19,988 nucleotides of DNA from Ruminococcus sp. (GTDB taxonomy: Bacteria; Bacillota_A; Clostridia; Oscillospirales; Acutalibacteraceae): contig JAFUPE010000056.1 of NCBI GenBank assembly GCA_017481395.1, positions 1 through 19,988 on the forward strand, given 5' to 3'. Under the pieces are notes generated by a model. That model worked only from the letters and a program-made list of their open reading frames with translations. It did no database searches and had not been told where the DNA came from. This document shows, piece by piece, positions 6,906-14,627 of this stretch (position 1 is the stretch's first letter; each line of letters opens with the position of its first letter). Position numbers and translations under genes: made by a program.

Positions 6906-7490
6906 TCAAATTAAACTTGTTATAAAAATTTCTATACCGATAAAAATAAGAATACATCCGCCTAAAACCGAGGCCTTGCCTGCAAGCTTTGTGCCGAACT
7001 TCCTGCCAAGCAAAATACCGCCCATACATATTACAAAGGTAACGGCGGCGATTATAAGCGAGCAAAGAAAAGCTCCCGTGGTGGTGTGCCCCGAAATAGT
7101 AAAGCCTACAGAAAGAGCATCGATAGAGGTTGCAATACCCTGCAGTATCAACGCTCCAAAGCCGACCGCTGTGTGAGGAGCATCCTCGTCTTTGTTTTTA
7201 ATTCCCTCTATTAGCATTTTTACTCCGATAAAGCCTAAAAGTCCCAAGGCAATCCAAGGGATAAACCTTTCGAATATGCTGAAAAAGCTCGCGACCATAT
7301 GTACGCAGAAAAATCCTGCCATAGGCATTAAAAACTGAAAAAACGCAAATATACCTGCAATAAAGCATTGACGGTTGAGTTTCATTTTCGGCTCGTTAAG
7401 TCCGTTTGCTAAAGATACCGAAAAAGCATCCATGGCAAGTCCTGTGCCTAAAAGAATGCTGTTGAAGAAAAACATAAAGTCAAATACCAT
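6906..7490 (-). CDS. mntP: Manganese efflux pump MntP
   Basis: I choose ATG 7490, with GGAGG 5 nt upstream; a TTG at 7502 is in frame, but that codon lies at the ribosome binding site itself. The product has 194 aa, typical of MntP (DUF204). It has about six hydrophobic helices. The two duplicated signature segments GLAMDAFSVSLANG and GIATSIDALSVGF each carry the conserved Asp that lines the cation path. Known family members export excess Mn2+ across the cytoplasmic membrane. It is the first gene of a leftward unit with tetR. The transcript leader is only about 20 nt, too short for the yybP-ykoY manganese riboswitch that often controls such genes, so control is more likely at the promoter. 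Confidence 0.94.
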   Translation of the reverse strand: MVFDFMFFFNSILLGTGLAMDAFSVSLANGLNEPKMKLNRQCFIAGIFAFFQFLMPMAGFFCVHMVASFFSIFERFIPWIALGLLGFIGVKMLIEGIKNKDEDAPHTAVGFGALILQGIATSIDALSVGFTISGHTTTGAFLCSLIIAAVTFVICMGGILLGRKFGTKLAGKASVLGGCILIFIGIEIFITSLI

Positions 7491-7522
7491 AGTATCCTCC
7501 AATATACAGTCTCGTAAATTAT

Positions 7523-7552
7523 ATAATACCTCTGTTTTAATTTATATGTCAA
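7523..7552 (-). promoter_or_regulatory. Promoter of mntP-tetR (leftward)
   Basis: Read on the minus strand: TTGACA (7552-7547), an 18-bp spacer and TATTAT (7528-7523), giving a start near 7516. Confidence 0.65.
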
Positions 7553-7573
7553 GAGAATATGTTTTTCTTGACA
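7547..7573. promoter_or_regulatory. Dyad joining the two divergent -35 elements
   Basis: TGTCAAGA (7547-7554) and TCTTGACA (7566-7573) are perfect 8-bp inverses 11 bp apart. Each contains the -35 of one divergent promoter. Part of the symmetry follows simply from two TTGACA hexamers back to back; the two further matched bases per arm are extra. It may be a shared regulator site. Confidence 0.4.
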
Positions 7574-7595
7574 TTTTTAATATTAGTAGTATAAT
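7568..7595 (+). promoter_or_regulatory. Promoter of the aromatic amino acid operon
   Basis: TTGACA at 7568-7573 and TATAAT at 7590-7595, both perfect, with a 16-bp spacer. Transcription should start near 7602. It is the only good promoter seen ahead of the eight genes. Confidence 0.82.
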
Positions 7596-7611
7596 AAGAG
7601 ACATATTCTGT

Positions 7612-7630
7612 AGGTTAACAGTGTTAACCT
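7612..7630 (+). promoter_or_regulatory. Perfect 19-bp palindrome, candidate operator of the aromatic operon
   Basis: AGGTTAACAGTGTTAACCT has 9-bp perfect arms around one central base. It lies about 10-28 nt downstream of the predicted start and 18 nt before the ribosome binding site (AAAGGAG, 7649-7655). This is a classic place for a repressor site. As RNA it would be an 8-bp hairpin with no T-run, so it is not a terminator. No T-box or leader peptide is visible. The cognate regulator is unknown. Confidence 0.55.
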
Positions 7631-7663
7631 AACTTAAAATCCTTAGACAAAGGAGCAGTTTAT

Positions 7664-8761
7664 ATGGATATGCTGGATTCAGCCCGTAAAGCTATAAATG
7701 AAATCGATAAGGAAATGGCAGAGCTTTTTGTTAAGCGTATGCAAGCATCGGCCCAGGTCGGTCAGTATAAATTAAGTCATGGCTTACCTGTATATGATGC
7801 CGAAAGAGAGGCAGAGGTTATCCGCCGAAACTCTACTCGGGTCGAAGATGAGGCTTTGCGTGCTTATTACGTTAATTTTTTGCAGACCTGTATGGATTTG
7901 TCCAAAAGTTACCAAAGTCAGATTCAAAACGGTTTAAGAGTAGCCTACAGCGGGGTCGAGGGTGCTTTTGCCTTTATTGCGGCAAAGCGGATTTTCCCAA
8001 GTGGCAACCTTTGTTCGTTCGGTGACTTCAAAAGTGCCTACCACGCAGTTGTAAACGGTGAATGCGACTGTTGTGTGCTTCCTATTGAGAACAGCTACGC
8101 AGGCGAGGTTTCGCAGGTTATTGACCTTATGTTTAAGGGAACCCTTTACATAAACGGCGTTTACGATTTGGAAATTACCCAGAATTTAATCGGGCTTGAG
8201 GGTGCATCAAGAAGCGATATTAAAACTGTAGTAAGCCATCCTCAGGCTCTTATGCAGTGTGCTGAGTACATAAAAAAGAGAGGCTTAAAAACTGTTGAAG
8301 CCAACAATACGGCCCTTGCCGCTAAGTACGTAGCGGATTTGGGCGATAAAACCGTTGCTGCTATAGCAAGCGAAGACACGGCAGCTCTTTATGGTCTTGA
8401 AATGCTTGAAAAGAGTATAAACGAAAACTCTAATAATACAACCCGATTTGCGGTGTTCTCTCGCGTTGAGAAAAAGAGCAAGGTTGACGACAGCAGTATG
8501 CAGTCGATTCTTGTGTTTACCGTTAAGAACGAGGCAGGTGCTCTTGCGAAGGCGGTTACTATTATCGGTAACAGCGGCTTTAACATGAGGACTCTTCGCA
8601 GTCGTTCTATGAAAAAGCTTTTGTGGCAGTATTACTTCTATGTAGAGGTGGACGGCAACGCCCATAGTGAGAAGGGACAGGAAATGCTTAAGGCACTGTC
8701 AAGCTGTTGTGACAGACTTAGAATTGTGGGAACCTTTGCCCACGAAACAGATTTAAAGTGA
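7664..8761 (+). CDS. pheA: Bifunctional chorismate mutase / prephenate dehydratase (P-protein)
   Basis: The product has 365 aa. Residues 1-88 are an AroQ-type chorismate mutase helix set (ARKAINEIDKEMAELFVKRMQ, YDAEREAEVI). About 91-268 is prephenate dehydratase (VAYSGVEGAFA, LPIENSYAGEV 139-149, and the catalytic T260-R261-F262). About 280-350 is an ACT domain. It converts chorismate through prephenate to phenylpyruvate, and its mutase also feeds TyrA, since no separate chorismate mutase is seen here. In the ACT domain the GAL motif is present (292-294), but the ESRP motif needed for phenylalanine binding in E. coli PheA reads RSRS (312-315), so feedback may differ. It is the first gene of the operon, with AAAGGAG 8 nt before the ATG. 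Confidence 0.96.
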   Translation: MDMLDSARKAINEIDKEMAELFVKRMQASAQVGQYKLSHGLPVYDAEREAEVIRRNSTRVEDEALRAYYVNFLQTCMDLSKSYQSQIQNGLRVAYSGVEGAFAFIAAKRIFPSGNLCSFGDFKSAYHAVVNGECDCCVLPIENSYAGEVSQVIDLMFKGTLYINGVYDLEITQNLIGLEGASRSDIKTVVSHPQALMQCAEYIKKRGLKTVEANNTALAAKYVADLGDKTVAAIASEDTAALYGLEMLEKSINENSNNTTRFAVFSRVEKKSKVDDSSMQSILVFTVKNEAGALAKAVTIIGNSGFNMRTLRSRSMKKLLWQYYFYVEVDGNAHSEKGQEMLKALSSCCDRLRIVGTFAHETDLK

Positions 8762-8769
8762 GTGATACT

Positions 8770-9780
8770 ATGATTATCAACGTCGATTTAAAGCATACAG
8801 ATTACAATATATATATAGAAAGAGGTAACCTTTTAAAAGCAGGCGAACTTCTTAATCTTAACCGCAAGGTGCTTATTGTTACCGACCAAGGCGTTCCTAA
8901 AGAGTACGCCCAAAAGGTAGCTTCCCAATGCAAAGAGGGCGTTATTGTAACCGTCAATGAGGGCGAGGAAAGTAAGAGCATAGCCGTTTTTGAGGAGCTT
9001 CTTAAGAAAATGCTTGAGGCAGGCTTTACCCGCAAGGATGCGGTAGTTGCCGTAGGCGGCGGAGTTTGCGGAGATTTGGCGGGATTTGTGGCGGCATCCT
9101 TTATGCGTGGCGTGGATTTTTACAACATTCCCACAACAGTGCTTTCTCAGGTGGATTCATCAATAGGGGGCAAGGTGGCAGTAAATTTAGGTGGCATTAA
9201 AAATATAGTCGGTGCCTTCTATCAGCCTAAGGCGGTATTAATTGACCCCGAAACCTTAAAAACCTTGCCGGAGCGTCAGATTTCTGCAGGACTTGCCGAA
9301 GCGGTGAAAATGGCACTTACCTTTGACAAAGAACTTTTCGAAAAAATTGAGCAAAGCAAAAATCCTATGGAAATGATTGATAAAATTATAATAGGCTCGT
9401 TGCTTATTAAAAAGCGAGTAGTCGAAGAAGACGAAAAGGAATCGGGCCTTCGTAAGGTTTTAAACTTTGGTCATACGGTAGGCCACGCGATTGAAAGTGT
9501 TGCCGAAGGAGACCTTTACCATGGCGAGTGCGTGGCGTTGGGTATGCTTGCGGTTTGTGAGGGCGATGTCAAAGAAAGAGTGATAAAGGTGCTTAATAGC
9601 CTTAAGCTTCCTACAGACTTTAAGGCATCAAAAAACGCCTTGCTTGAAGCCGCTTCTCACGACAAAAAAGCAGGTGCCGATACAGTAACGGTTATTACTA
9701 CCGACACAGTCGGTATATTTAAAATGCAGGAAGAAAGCATAGACGAGCTTTCGAATAGAATGGAGCAGTTTTTCTTATGA
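8770..9780 (+). CDS. aroB: 3-dehydroquinate synthase
   Basis: The product has 336 aa from ATG 8770, which has GTGAG-type purines upstream. A GTG at 8758 would overlap the pheA stop by 4 nt and add four residues, but lacks a ribosome binding site. The protein makes 3-dehydroquinate from DAHP, the second shikimate step, using NAD+ and a divalent metal. Visible are the NAD-binding GGGVCGDLAGFVAASFMRG (97-114), PTTVLSQVDSSIGGKVAVN (121-139), and the metal ligands E177 (AEAVK), H235 (GHTVGH) and H251 (YHGE). Length is slightly below the usual 345-365. The stop overlaps the aroC start by 4 nt (ATGA). Confidence 0.96.
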   Translation: MIINVDLKHTDYNIYIERGNLLKAGELLNLNRKVLIVTDQGVPKEYAQKVASQCKEGVIVTVNEGEESKSIAVFEELLKKMLEAGFTRKDAVVAVGGGVCGDLAGFVAASFMRGVDFYNIPTTVLSQVDSSIGGKVAVNLGGIKNIVGAFYQPKAVLIDPETLKTLPERQISAGLAEAVKMALTFDKELFEKIEQSKNPMEMIDKIIIGSLLIKKRVVEEDEKESGLRKVLNFGHTVGHAIESVAEGDLYHGECVALGMLAVCEGDVKERVIKVLNSLKLPTDFKASKNALLEAASHDKKAGADTVTVITTDTVGIFKMQEESIDELSNRMEQFFL

Positions 9781-10871
9781 AATCATCCTTCGGACAAAGT
9801 GTAAATATAAGCATTACAGGCGAAAGCCATGGCGAGGCTTTGGTGGCGGTGCTCTCAGGACTTACACCGGGCGTCAGAATAGACGAGGAATACATACGTC
9901 AATGTCTTGCTCAGCGCGCTCCTGTGGGTAAAATTTCTACCCCAAGACAGGAGGCTGACGAGTTCGAGATTTTAAGCGGGGTTTTTGGGGGCTTTACCAC
10001 AGGTACTCCCATAACAATATTAATTAGAAACACAAACACAAAAAGTAAAGATTATTCTGAGATGCAGTCGACTGCACGTCCGGGGCACGCAGATTTTACT
10101 GCCGAGGTAAAGTATCATGGATTTCAAGACTTTCGCGGCGGCGGACATTTCAGTGGCAGAATTACTGCAGTTTTGGTTGCCGCTGGTGCAATTGCACGTC
10201 TTGCCCTTAAAAATAAGGGTATTGAAATCGGCACCCACATCGCAAAGTGCGGCTCGGTTTCTGACAGAAGCTTTGTAAATGTAAATGAAGATATAAAGAC
10301 CCTTAACACCAAGGCTTTTGCTGTGCTTTCACAAGAAAGCGGCGAAAAAATGCAGGCTGAAATTTTAAAAGCAAGCGAAGAAGGCGACAGTGTAGGCGGA
10401 ATTCTTGAAACCGCTGTGGCAGGTCTTCCTGCAGGTATTGGCGAGCCTTGGTTTGACAGCATGGAAAGCGTGCTTTCGCATATGCTTTTCTCAATTCCCG
10501 GCGTTAAGGGTGTTGAGTTTGGTGAGGGTTTTGCTGTTGCCGGTATGAAGGGCAGCGAGGTTAACGGATCCTTAAGAGTAAACAACGGCAAAATCTGCCC
10601 TGTAAATGATTTAAGCGGCGGTATCAACGGCGGTATTACAAACGGCGATATCCTTAGATTTAAGTGTGCTGTACGTCCTACTCCCACCATTTTTAAAGAG
10701 CAGGCTACAGTTGATATGAAAAATTTTGAGAACAAAACCCTTTTGGCAAAGGGCAGACACGACCCTGCGATTGTGCACAGGGTTCGTGCTGTGGCAGACG
10801 CCGCTACTGCTTTAGTGCTTTGCGATATGCTTGCTCAGCGATACGGCACCGATTGGGCAAAGGAGGATTAA
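9777..10871 (+). CDS. aroC: Chorismate synthase
   Basis: The product has 364 aa, the usual length. It converts EPSP to chorismate with reduced FMN as catalyst. Signatures are GESHG (15-19), RPGHADFTAEVKYHG from residue 101 with the following FRGGGHFSGR, and HDPAIVHR from 328. The ATG overlaps the aroB stop (ATGA), suggesting translational coupling. No NADPH-flavin reductase domain is fused, so it is the monofunctional bacterial type needing an external source of reduced FMN. An AGGAGG at 10861-10866, inside its last codons, serves the next gene. Confidence 0.97.
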   Translation: MKSSFGQSVNISITGESHGEALVAVLSGLTPGVRIDEEYIRQCLAQRAPVGKISTPRQEADEFEILSGVFGGFTTGTPITILIRNTNTKSKDYSEMQSTARPGHADFTAEVKYHGFQDFRGGGHFSGRITAVLVAAGAIARLALKNKGIEIGTHIAKCGSVSDRSFVNVNEDIKTLNTKAFAVLSQESGEKMQAEILKASEEGDSVGGILETAVAGLPAGIGEPWFDSMESVLSHMLFSIPGVKGVEFGEGFAVAGMKGSEVNGSLRVNNGKICPVNDLSGGINGGITNGDILRFKCAVRPTPTIFKEQATVDMKNFENKTLLAKGRHDPAIVHRVRAVADAATALVLCDMLAQRYGTDWAKED

Positions 10872-10873
10872 TA

Positions 10874-12115
10874 ATGGAATACGGACTTCTGGGCAAGGTG
10901 CTTGCCCACTCCTTTTCTCCCGAAATTCACGCACTTATTGGTGATTATGATTATAAGCTTATTGAGCTTGCTGAGGATAAAGTAGAAGCTTTCTTAAAAG
11001 AAAGAGACTTTAAGGCAATAAATGTTACCATTCCCTACAAGCAGACGGTGATGCCTTTGCTTGACGAGATAAGCGAAAGTGCAAAGGCTATAGGTGCGGT
11101 TAATACGGTTGTAAATCGTGATGGTAAGCTTTATGGTTACAATACTGACTTCGACGGCTTAAAGGCACTTGTAGAAAGTTTAATTCCTACCTTAAAAGAT
11201 TTAAAGGTGCTTATTTTAGGCTCGGGCGGAACAAGCCACACCGCACAAGCTGTAGCAAAAAGTATGGGTGCTAAGGAAATTATAGTTGCAAGTATTATGG
11301 GCGAGGAAGGTACTGTTTCATATGAAGAAGCAAAAACTATGCACAGCGACGCCGATTTTCTTATAAACACTACCCCATGCGGAATGTACCCGAATATTCA
11401 CACAGTTGCCGTTGATTTAGACATGTTTTCTAACTTAAAGGCACTTGCCGACGTGGTATATAACCCCTTACGCACCGAACTTGTAATGAGGGCAAGCGAA
11501 AAAAATATCCCTGCTAAAGGCGGACTTTATATGTTAGTTATGCAGGGAATAAAGGCGGCAGAGCACTTTTTCTCGAAAGAAATTGAAAAATCAAAAGCTG
11601 ATGAGATTTTTAATACCATTATTAAAAGAAGAGAAAATATTGTGCTTTCCGGTATGCCGTCCTCGGGCAAAACCACAATTGGCAATATTCTTGCAAAAGA
11701 AATGGGCAGACCCCTTTACGATATCGATGCCTTAATCGTAAAGCGTGCAGGCTGTGAAATCAGCGAGATTTTTGAGAAAAACGGCGAAGAGTATTTCCGT
11801 GATTTGGAAAGTGCGGTAATCGCCGAAGAGGTTGCACCCTTAACAGGCGCAATTATTGCCACAGGCGGCGGTGCAGTTTTAAGAAAAGAAAACGTTAAGA
11901 ATCTAAAGAAAAACGGTAAGGTGATTTTCCTTGACAGGGATTTGTCACTGTTAACTCCCACAGCCGACAGACCCACAGCCTCGGACTTGGAGGCAATGAA
12001 AAAACGTTTCGAGCAAAGATATGATATCTATACCTCTACCGCAGATATAAGGGTTAACGGCTCTTTAAATGCAGAGAAAGTTGCAGAATCAGTAAAAGAG
12101 GAATTTTTAAAATGA
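10874..12115 (+). CDS. aroE: Fused shikimate dehydrogenase - shikimate kinase
   Basis: The start is ATG 10874, 7 nt after AGGAGG; the longer frame upstream belongs to aroC. The product has 413 aa. Residues 1-250 are AroE: SFSPEIH, catalytic K56 (NVTIPYKQT), N77 and D92 (NTDFDG), the nucleotide motif GSGGTS (116-121) and KGGLYMLVMQG. Residues 255-413 are AroK: Walker A GMPSSGKTT (260-268), DID, FRDLE, GGG and the lid RPT. It would reduce 3-dehydroshikimate and then phosphorylate shikimate. Most bacteria use two separate proteins. After the second strand of the AroE Rossmann fold the usual NADP-specific NRT-like motif is replaced by ASIMGEE, so the preferred cofactor is uncertain. The stop overlaps the aroQ start (ATGA). 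No internal start is evident between the two parts. Confidence 0.95.
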   Translation: MEYGLLGKVLAHSFSPEIHALIGDYDYKLIELAEDKVEAFLKERDFKAINVTIPYKQTVMPLLDEISESAKAIGAVNTVVNRDGKLYGYNTDFDGLKALVESLIPTLKDLKVLILGSGGTSHTAQAVAKSMGAKEIIVASIMGEEGTVSYEEAKTMHSDADFLINTTPCGMYPNIHTVAVDLDMFSNLKALADVVYNPLRTELVMRASEKNIPAKGGLYMLVMQGIKAAEHFFSKEIEKSKADEIFNTIIKRRENIVLSGMPSSGKTTIGNILAKEMGRPLYDIDALIVKRAGCEISEIFEKNGEEYFRDLESAVIAEEVAPLTGAIIATGGGAVLRKENVKNLKKNGKVIFLDRDLSLLTPTADRPTASDLEAMKKRFEQRYDIYTSTADIRVNGSLNAEKVAESVKEEFLK

Positions 12116-12546
12116 AATTTTTAGTTATAAATGGTCCTAACCTTAACCTTTTAGGTGTTCGAGAGCCGTCAATTTACGGCAGAGAAACCTATTTTGATTT
12201 AAAAGAAAAAATCCAAAATTATGCAAAGCAAAAAGGCGTAGAGGTTGAAGTTTTGCAGTCGAATCACGAAGGTGACCTTGTGGATTTTATACACAGAGCT
12301 TATTATACAAAAACAGACGGAATTGTGATTAATCCCGGTGCCTACACTCACACAAGTGTTGCACTTTTAGATGCTGTAAAGGCTGTGGGAATTCCTACTG
12401 TTGAGGTGCATATTTCGGATGTATCGAAGCGAGAAGACTTCAGACAGGTAAGCTATATAAGAAAAGCCTGCATTGCTACAATTGCAGGCAAGGGTACCTC
12501 AGGCTACTTGGAGGCTATGGATTTACTTTTAAAGGAGCATAGTTAA
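12112..12546 (+). CDS. aroQ: 3-dehydroquinate dehydratase, type II
   Basis: The product has 144 aa, typical of the dodecameric type II enzyme. It dehydrates 3-dehydroquinate to 3-dehydroshikimate. Visible are NGPNLNLLGVRE (7-18, with R18), catalytic Y22 (IYG), QSNHEG (49-54), NPGAYTHTS (74-82), catalytic H100 (EVHISD) and R111. The ATG overlaps the aroE/aroK stop by 4 nt. An AAGGAG-type site in its last codons serves aroA, which starts on the very next base after its stop. Confidence 0.97.
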   Translation: MKFLVINGPNLNLLGVREPSIYGRETYFDLKEKIQNYAKQKGVEVEVLQSNHEGDLVDFIHRAYYTKTDGIVINPGAYTHTSVALLDAVKAVGIPTVEVHISDVSKREDFRQVSYIRKACIATIAGKGTSGYLEAMDLLLKEHS

Positions 12547-13764
12547 ATGAGAGTGCTTATCAAAAAATCTACTGCATCGGGTGCGGTTTTGGCTCCGCCC
12601 TCAAAAAGCATGGCACACAGAATGCTAATCGGTGCAGGACTTGCAAAGGGCACCAGCGTTATTAAGGGTATTTCTCAGTCCGAGGATATGAAAGCTACCC
12701 TTGACTGCCTTACTGCGTTAGGTGCAAAATGCGAAATTTACGGAGATACCGTAAAAGTAACAGGTGCAGACCTTAAAAATCTGCCCGAAAATCCTCATTT
12801 AAAATGTAGGGAATCGGGCAGTACCTTACGTTTTTTTATTCCTCTTTGCCTTATGTCGGAAAAGAGCGAAGTTACCCTAACGGGCAGCGAATATCTTTTT
12901 TCACGTCCGTTAAACGTTTACGAGGAAATCTGCCGTAAGCAGGGTATTTATTATAGCTTAGATGGTGCAAGTCTTAAGCTTAAGGGAACTCTTAAAAGCG
13001 ACAACTTCCGCATTAAGGGTAACATCAGCAGTCAGTTCATAACAGGGCTTTTGTTTGTGCTTCCTCTTTTGAAGAGCGACAGCACCATTACGTTGATTCC
13101 TCCTGTAGAAAGCCTTTCTTACATAAATCTTACGGTTCAGGCATTAAAGGTTTTTGGTGTAGAGGTTAAGTGGCAGGACGAAAAAACACTTTATATTAAA
13201 GGAAATCAAGCCTACAAAGCAGTGGACACCTTTGTAGAGGGTGACTACTCAAATGCCGCTTTCTTCGAGGCACTCAATACTCTTGGCGGTAACGTTGAGG
13301 TCAAAGGGCTTTTAGCTGACAGCCTTCAGGGCGACAGGGTATATAAAAAGCATTTTCCTGCACTTTTAAAGGGTACTCCTACCATAAATATCTCTGACTG
13401 TCCGGACCTCGGACCTGTGCTTTTTGCCGTTGCAGGAGCTTTGCACGGCTCAGTTTTTACAGGTACAAAAAGGCTTAGGCTTAAGGAGTGCGACCGTGCA
13501 GAGGCTATGGCTCAGGAGCTTAAAAAGTTCGGCATTGCCACATCGGTAAGGGAAGACAGCGTGGTGGTTTATCCCCACGATTTTCACGCACCCGACGAAA
13601 TTCTGCAGGGACACAACGACCACAGAGTTGTAATGGCTCTTACGGTGCTTTCAAGCCTTACAGGCGGCGAAATCGAGGGTGCCGAGGCAGTACGGAAAAG
13701 TATGCCCGACTTTTTCGAAAAAATCAAAAGCGTTGGAGTTGAGGTGAAGAGCTATGATGCTTAA
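12547..13764 (+). CDS. aroA: 3-phosphoshikimate 1-carboxyvinyltransferase (EPSP synthase)
   Basis: The product has 405 aa, somewhat below the usual 420-430. It transfers the enolpyruvyl group of PEP to shikimate-3-phosphate. Motifs are SKSMAHR (K20, S21, R25), the PEP-site ESGSTLRF (88-95), SSQFITGLL, CPDLGP with D287, RLRLKECDR (E314) and GHNDHRVVMA. The N-terminal SKSxxHR motif is followed by M rather than the longer G-rich stretch of class I enzymes. The ribosome binding site lies in aroQ and there is no gap between the stop and the ATG. Its end overlaps tyrA by 11 nt. Confidence 0.96.
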   Translation: MRVLIKKSTASGAVLAPPSKSMAHRMLIGAGLAKGTSVIKGISQSEDMKATLDCLTALGAKCEIYGDTVKVTGADLKNLPENPHLKCRESGSTLRFFIPLCLMSEKSEVTLTGSEYLFSRPLNVYEEICRKQGIYYSLDGASLKLKGTLKSDNFRIKGNISSQFITGLLFVLPLLKSDSTITLIPPVESLSYINLTVQALKVFGVEVKWQDEKTLYIKGNQAYKAVDTFVEGDYSNAAFFEALNTLGGNVEVKGLLADSLQGDRVYKKHFPALLKGTPTINISDCPDLGPVLFAVAGALHGSVFTGTKRLRLKECDRAEAMAQELKKFGIATSVREDSVVVYPHDFHAPDEILQGHNDHRVVMALTVLSSLTGGEIEGAEAVRKSMPDFFEKIKSVGVEVKSYDA

Positions 13765-14611
13765 TACAAATAAAAACATACTTATAGTCGGTTTAGGTCT
13801 TATGGGCGGCAGTTATGCCTTAGGATTTAAGAAATTAGGCTTTAAAATTTCTGCCATTACAAGACGTCAGGAGACTATAGATTACGCACTTGAAAATGGT
13901 ATTATCGACGAAGGCTTTACAACTGCGGACAAGGATGCCTTAGGCAAAGCCGATATCATAATTTTCGGTCTCTATCCTCAGGTTTTTATAAAGTGGATTA
14001 AGGATAACCAGCAGTATTTTAAAAGCGGAGCTTTACTTACCGACGTTACCGGCGTTAAGGGGTCGGTAGTTTATGAGGTGCAAAAAGCCTTAAGGGATGA
14101 CGTCGAGTTTATCGCCGCCCACCCTATGGCAGGTAAAGAGGTGTATGGCGTAGAAAATGCAGACGACGCAATTTTCCGCGGTGCAAACTACATTGTAACT
14201 CCTACCGAGAAAAATACCCCCGAAGCCATTGAGGATTGCCTTGAAATCGGCAGACTTTTAGGTTTTGCAAACGTAAGCGTTCTTACTCCTGAAAAACACG
14301 ATGAGATGATAGGCTTTGTTTCTCAGCTTACCCACTGCATTGCGGTGACCCTTATGAATTGCTGTGACGACGAAAACCTTAAAAACTATACAGGTGACTC
14401 TTTCAGGGATTTAACCAGAATTGCCCGTATTAACGATAAAATGTGGAGCGAGCTTTTTATTATGAATAAGCCGGCACTTTTACATCAGATGCACCGCTTT
14501 GAAGACCAGTTTGACAGGCTTAAGGCTGCACTGTTAAACGGCGACGAGCAGACTATGCGGGAAATGATGCAGATATCTACCGAGCGCCGAGCATTGTTTG
14601 ACAAGAAATAA
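13754..14611 (+). CDS. tyrA: Prephenate dehydrogenase
   Basis: The product has 285 aa. It oxidises and decarboxylates prephenate to 4-hydroxyphenylpyruvate with NAD(P)+, the tyrosine branch. The Rossmann motif GLGLMGGS is at 13-20. The conserved histidines are H123 (AAHPMAGKE) and H194 (QLTHCIAV); the rest is the helical dimerisation domain. No C-terminal ACT domain is present, unlike many Bacillus TyrA proteins, so tyrosine feedback through an ACT domain is not expected. GAGGTG lies upstream of the tandem ATGATG start, and the gene overlaps aroA by 11 nt. A start at the second ATG (13757) is equally possible. Confidence 0.95.
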   Translation: MMLNTNKNILIVGLGLMGGSYALGFKKLGFKISAITRRQETIDYALENGIIDEGFTTADKDALGKADIIIFGLYPQVFIKWIKDNQQYFKSGALLTDVTGVKGSVVYEVQKALRDDVEFIAAHPMAGKEVYGVENADDAIFRGANYIVTPTEKNTPEAIEDCLEIGRLLGFANVSVLTPEKHDEMIGFVSQLTHCIAVTLMNCCDDENLKNYTGDSFRDLTRIARINDKMWSELFIMNKPALLHQMHRFEDQFDRLKAALLNGDEQTMREMMQISTERRALFDKK

Positions 14612-14627
14612 GGAGTGTACATAGATT

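Noticed and set aside
7491..7663. Manganese riboswitch or T-box leader between mntP and pheA
   Set aside because: Predicted leaders are only about 20 and 60 nt and lack the conserved elements of either class.
10124..10735. 203-codon minus-strand frame within aroC
   Set aside because: It is an antisense shadow of a well-conserved chorismate synthase; composition is low-complexity and no ribosome binding site is seen.
10820..10873. Longer N-terminus for the AroE-AroK protein
   Set aside because: These codons overlap aroC in another frame and add nothing like AroE; ATG 10874 has an ideal AGGAGG upstream.
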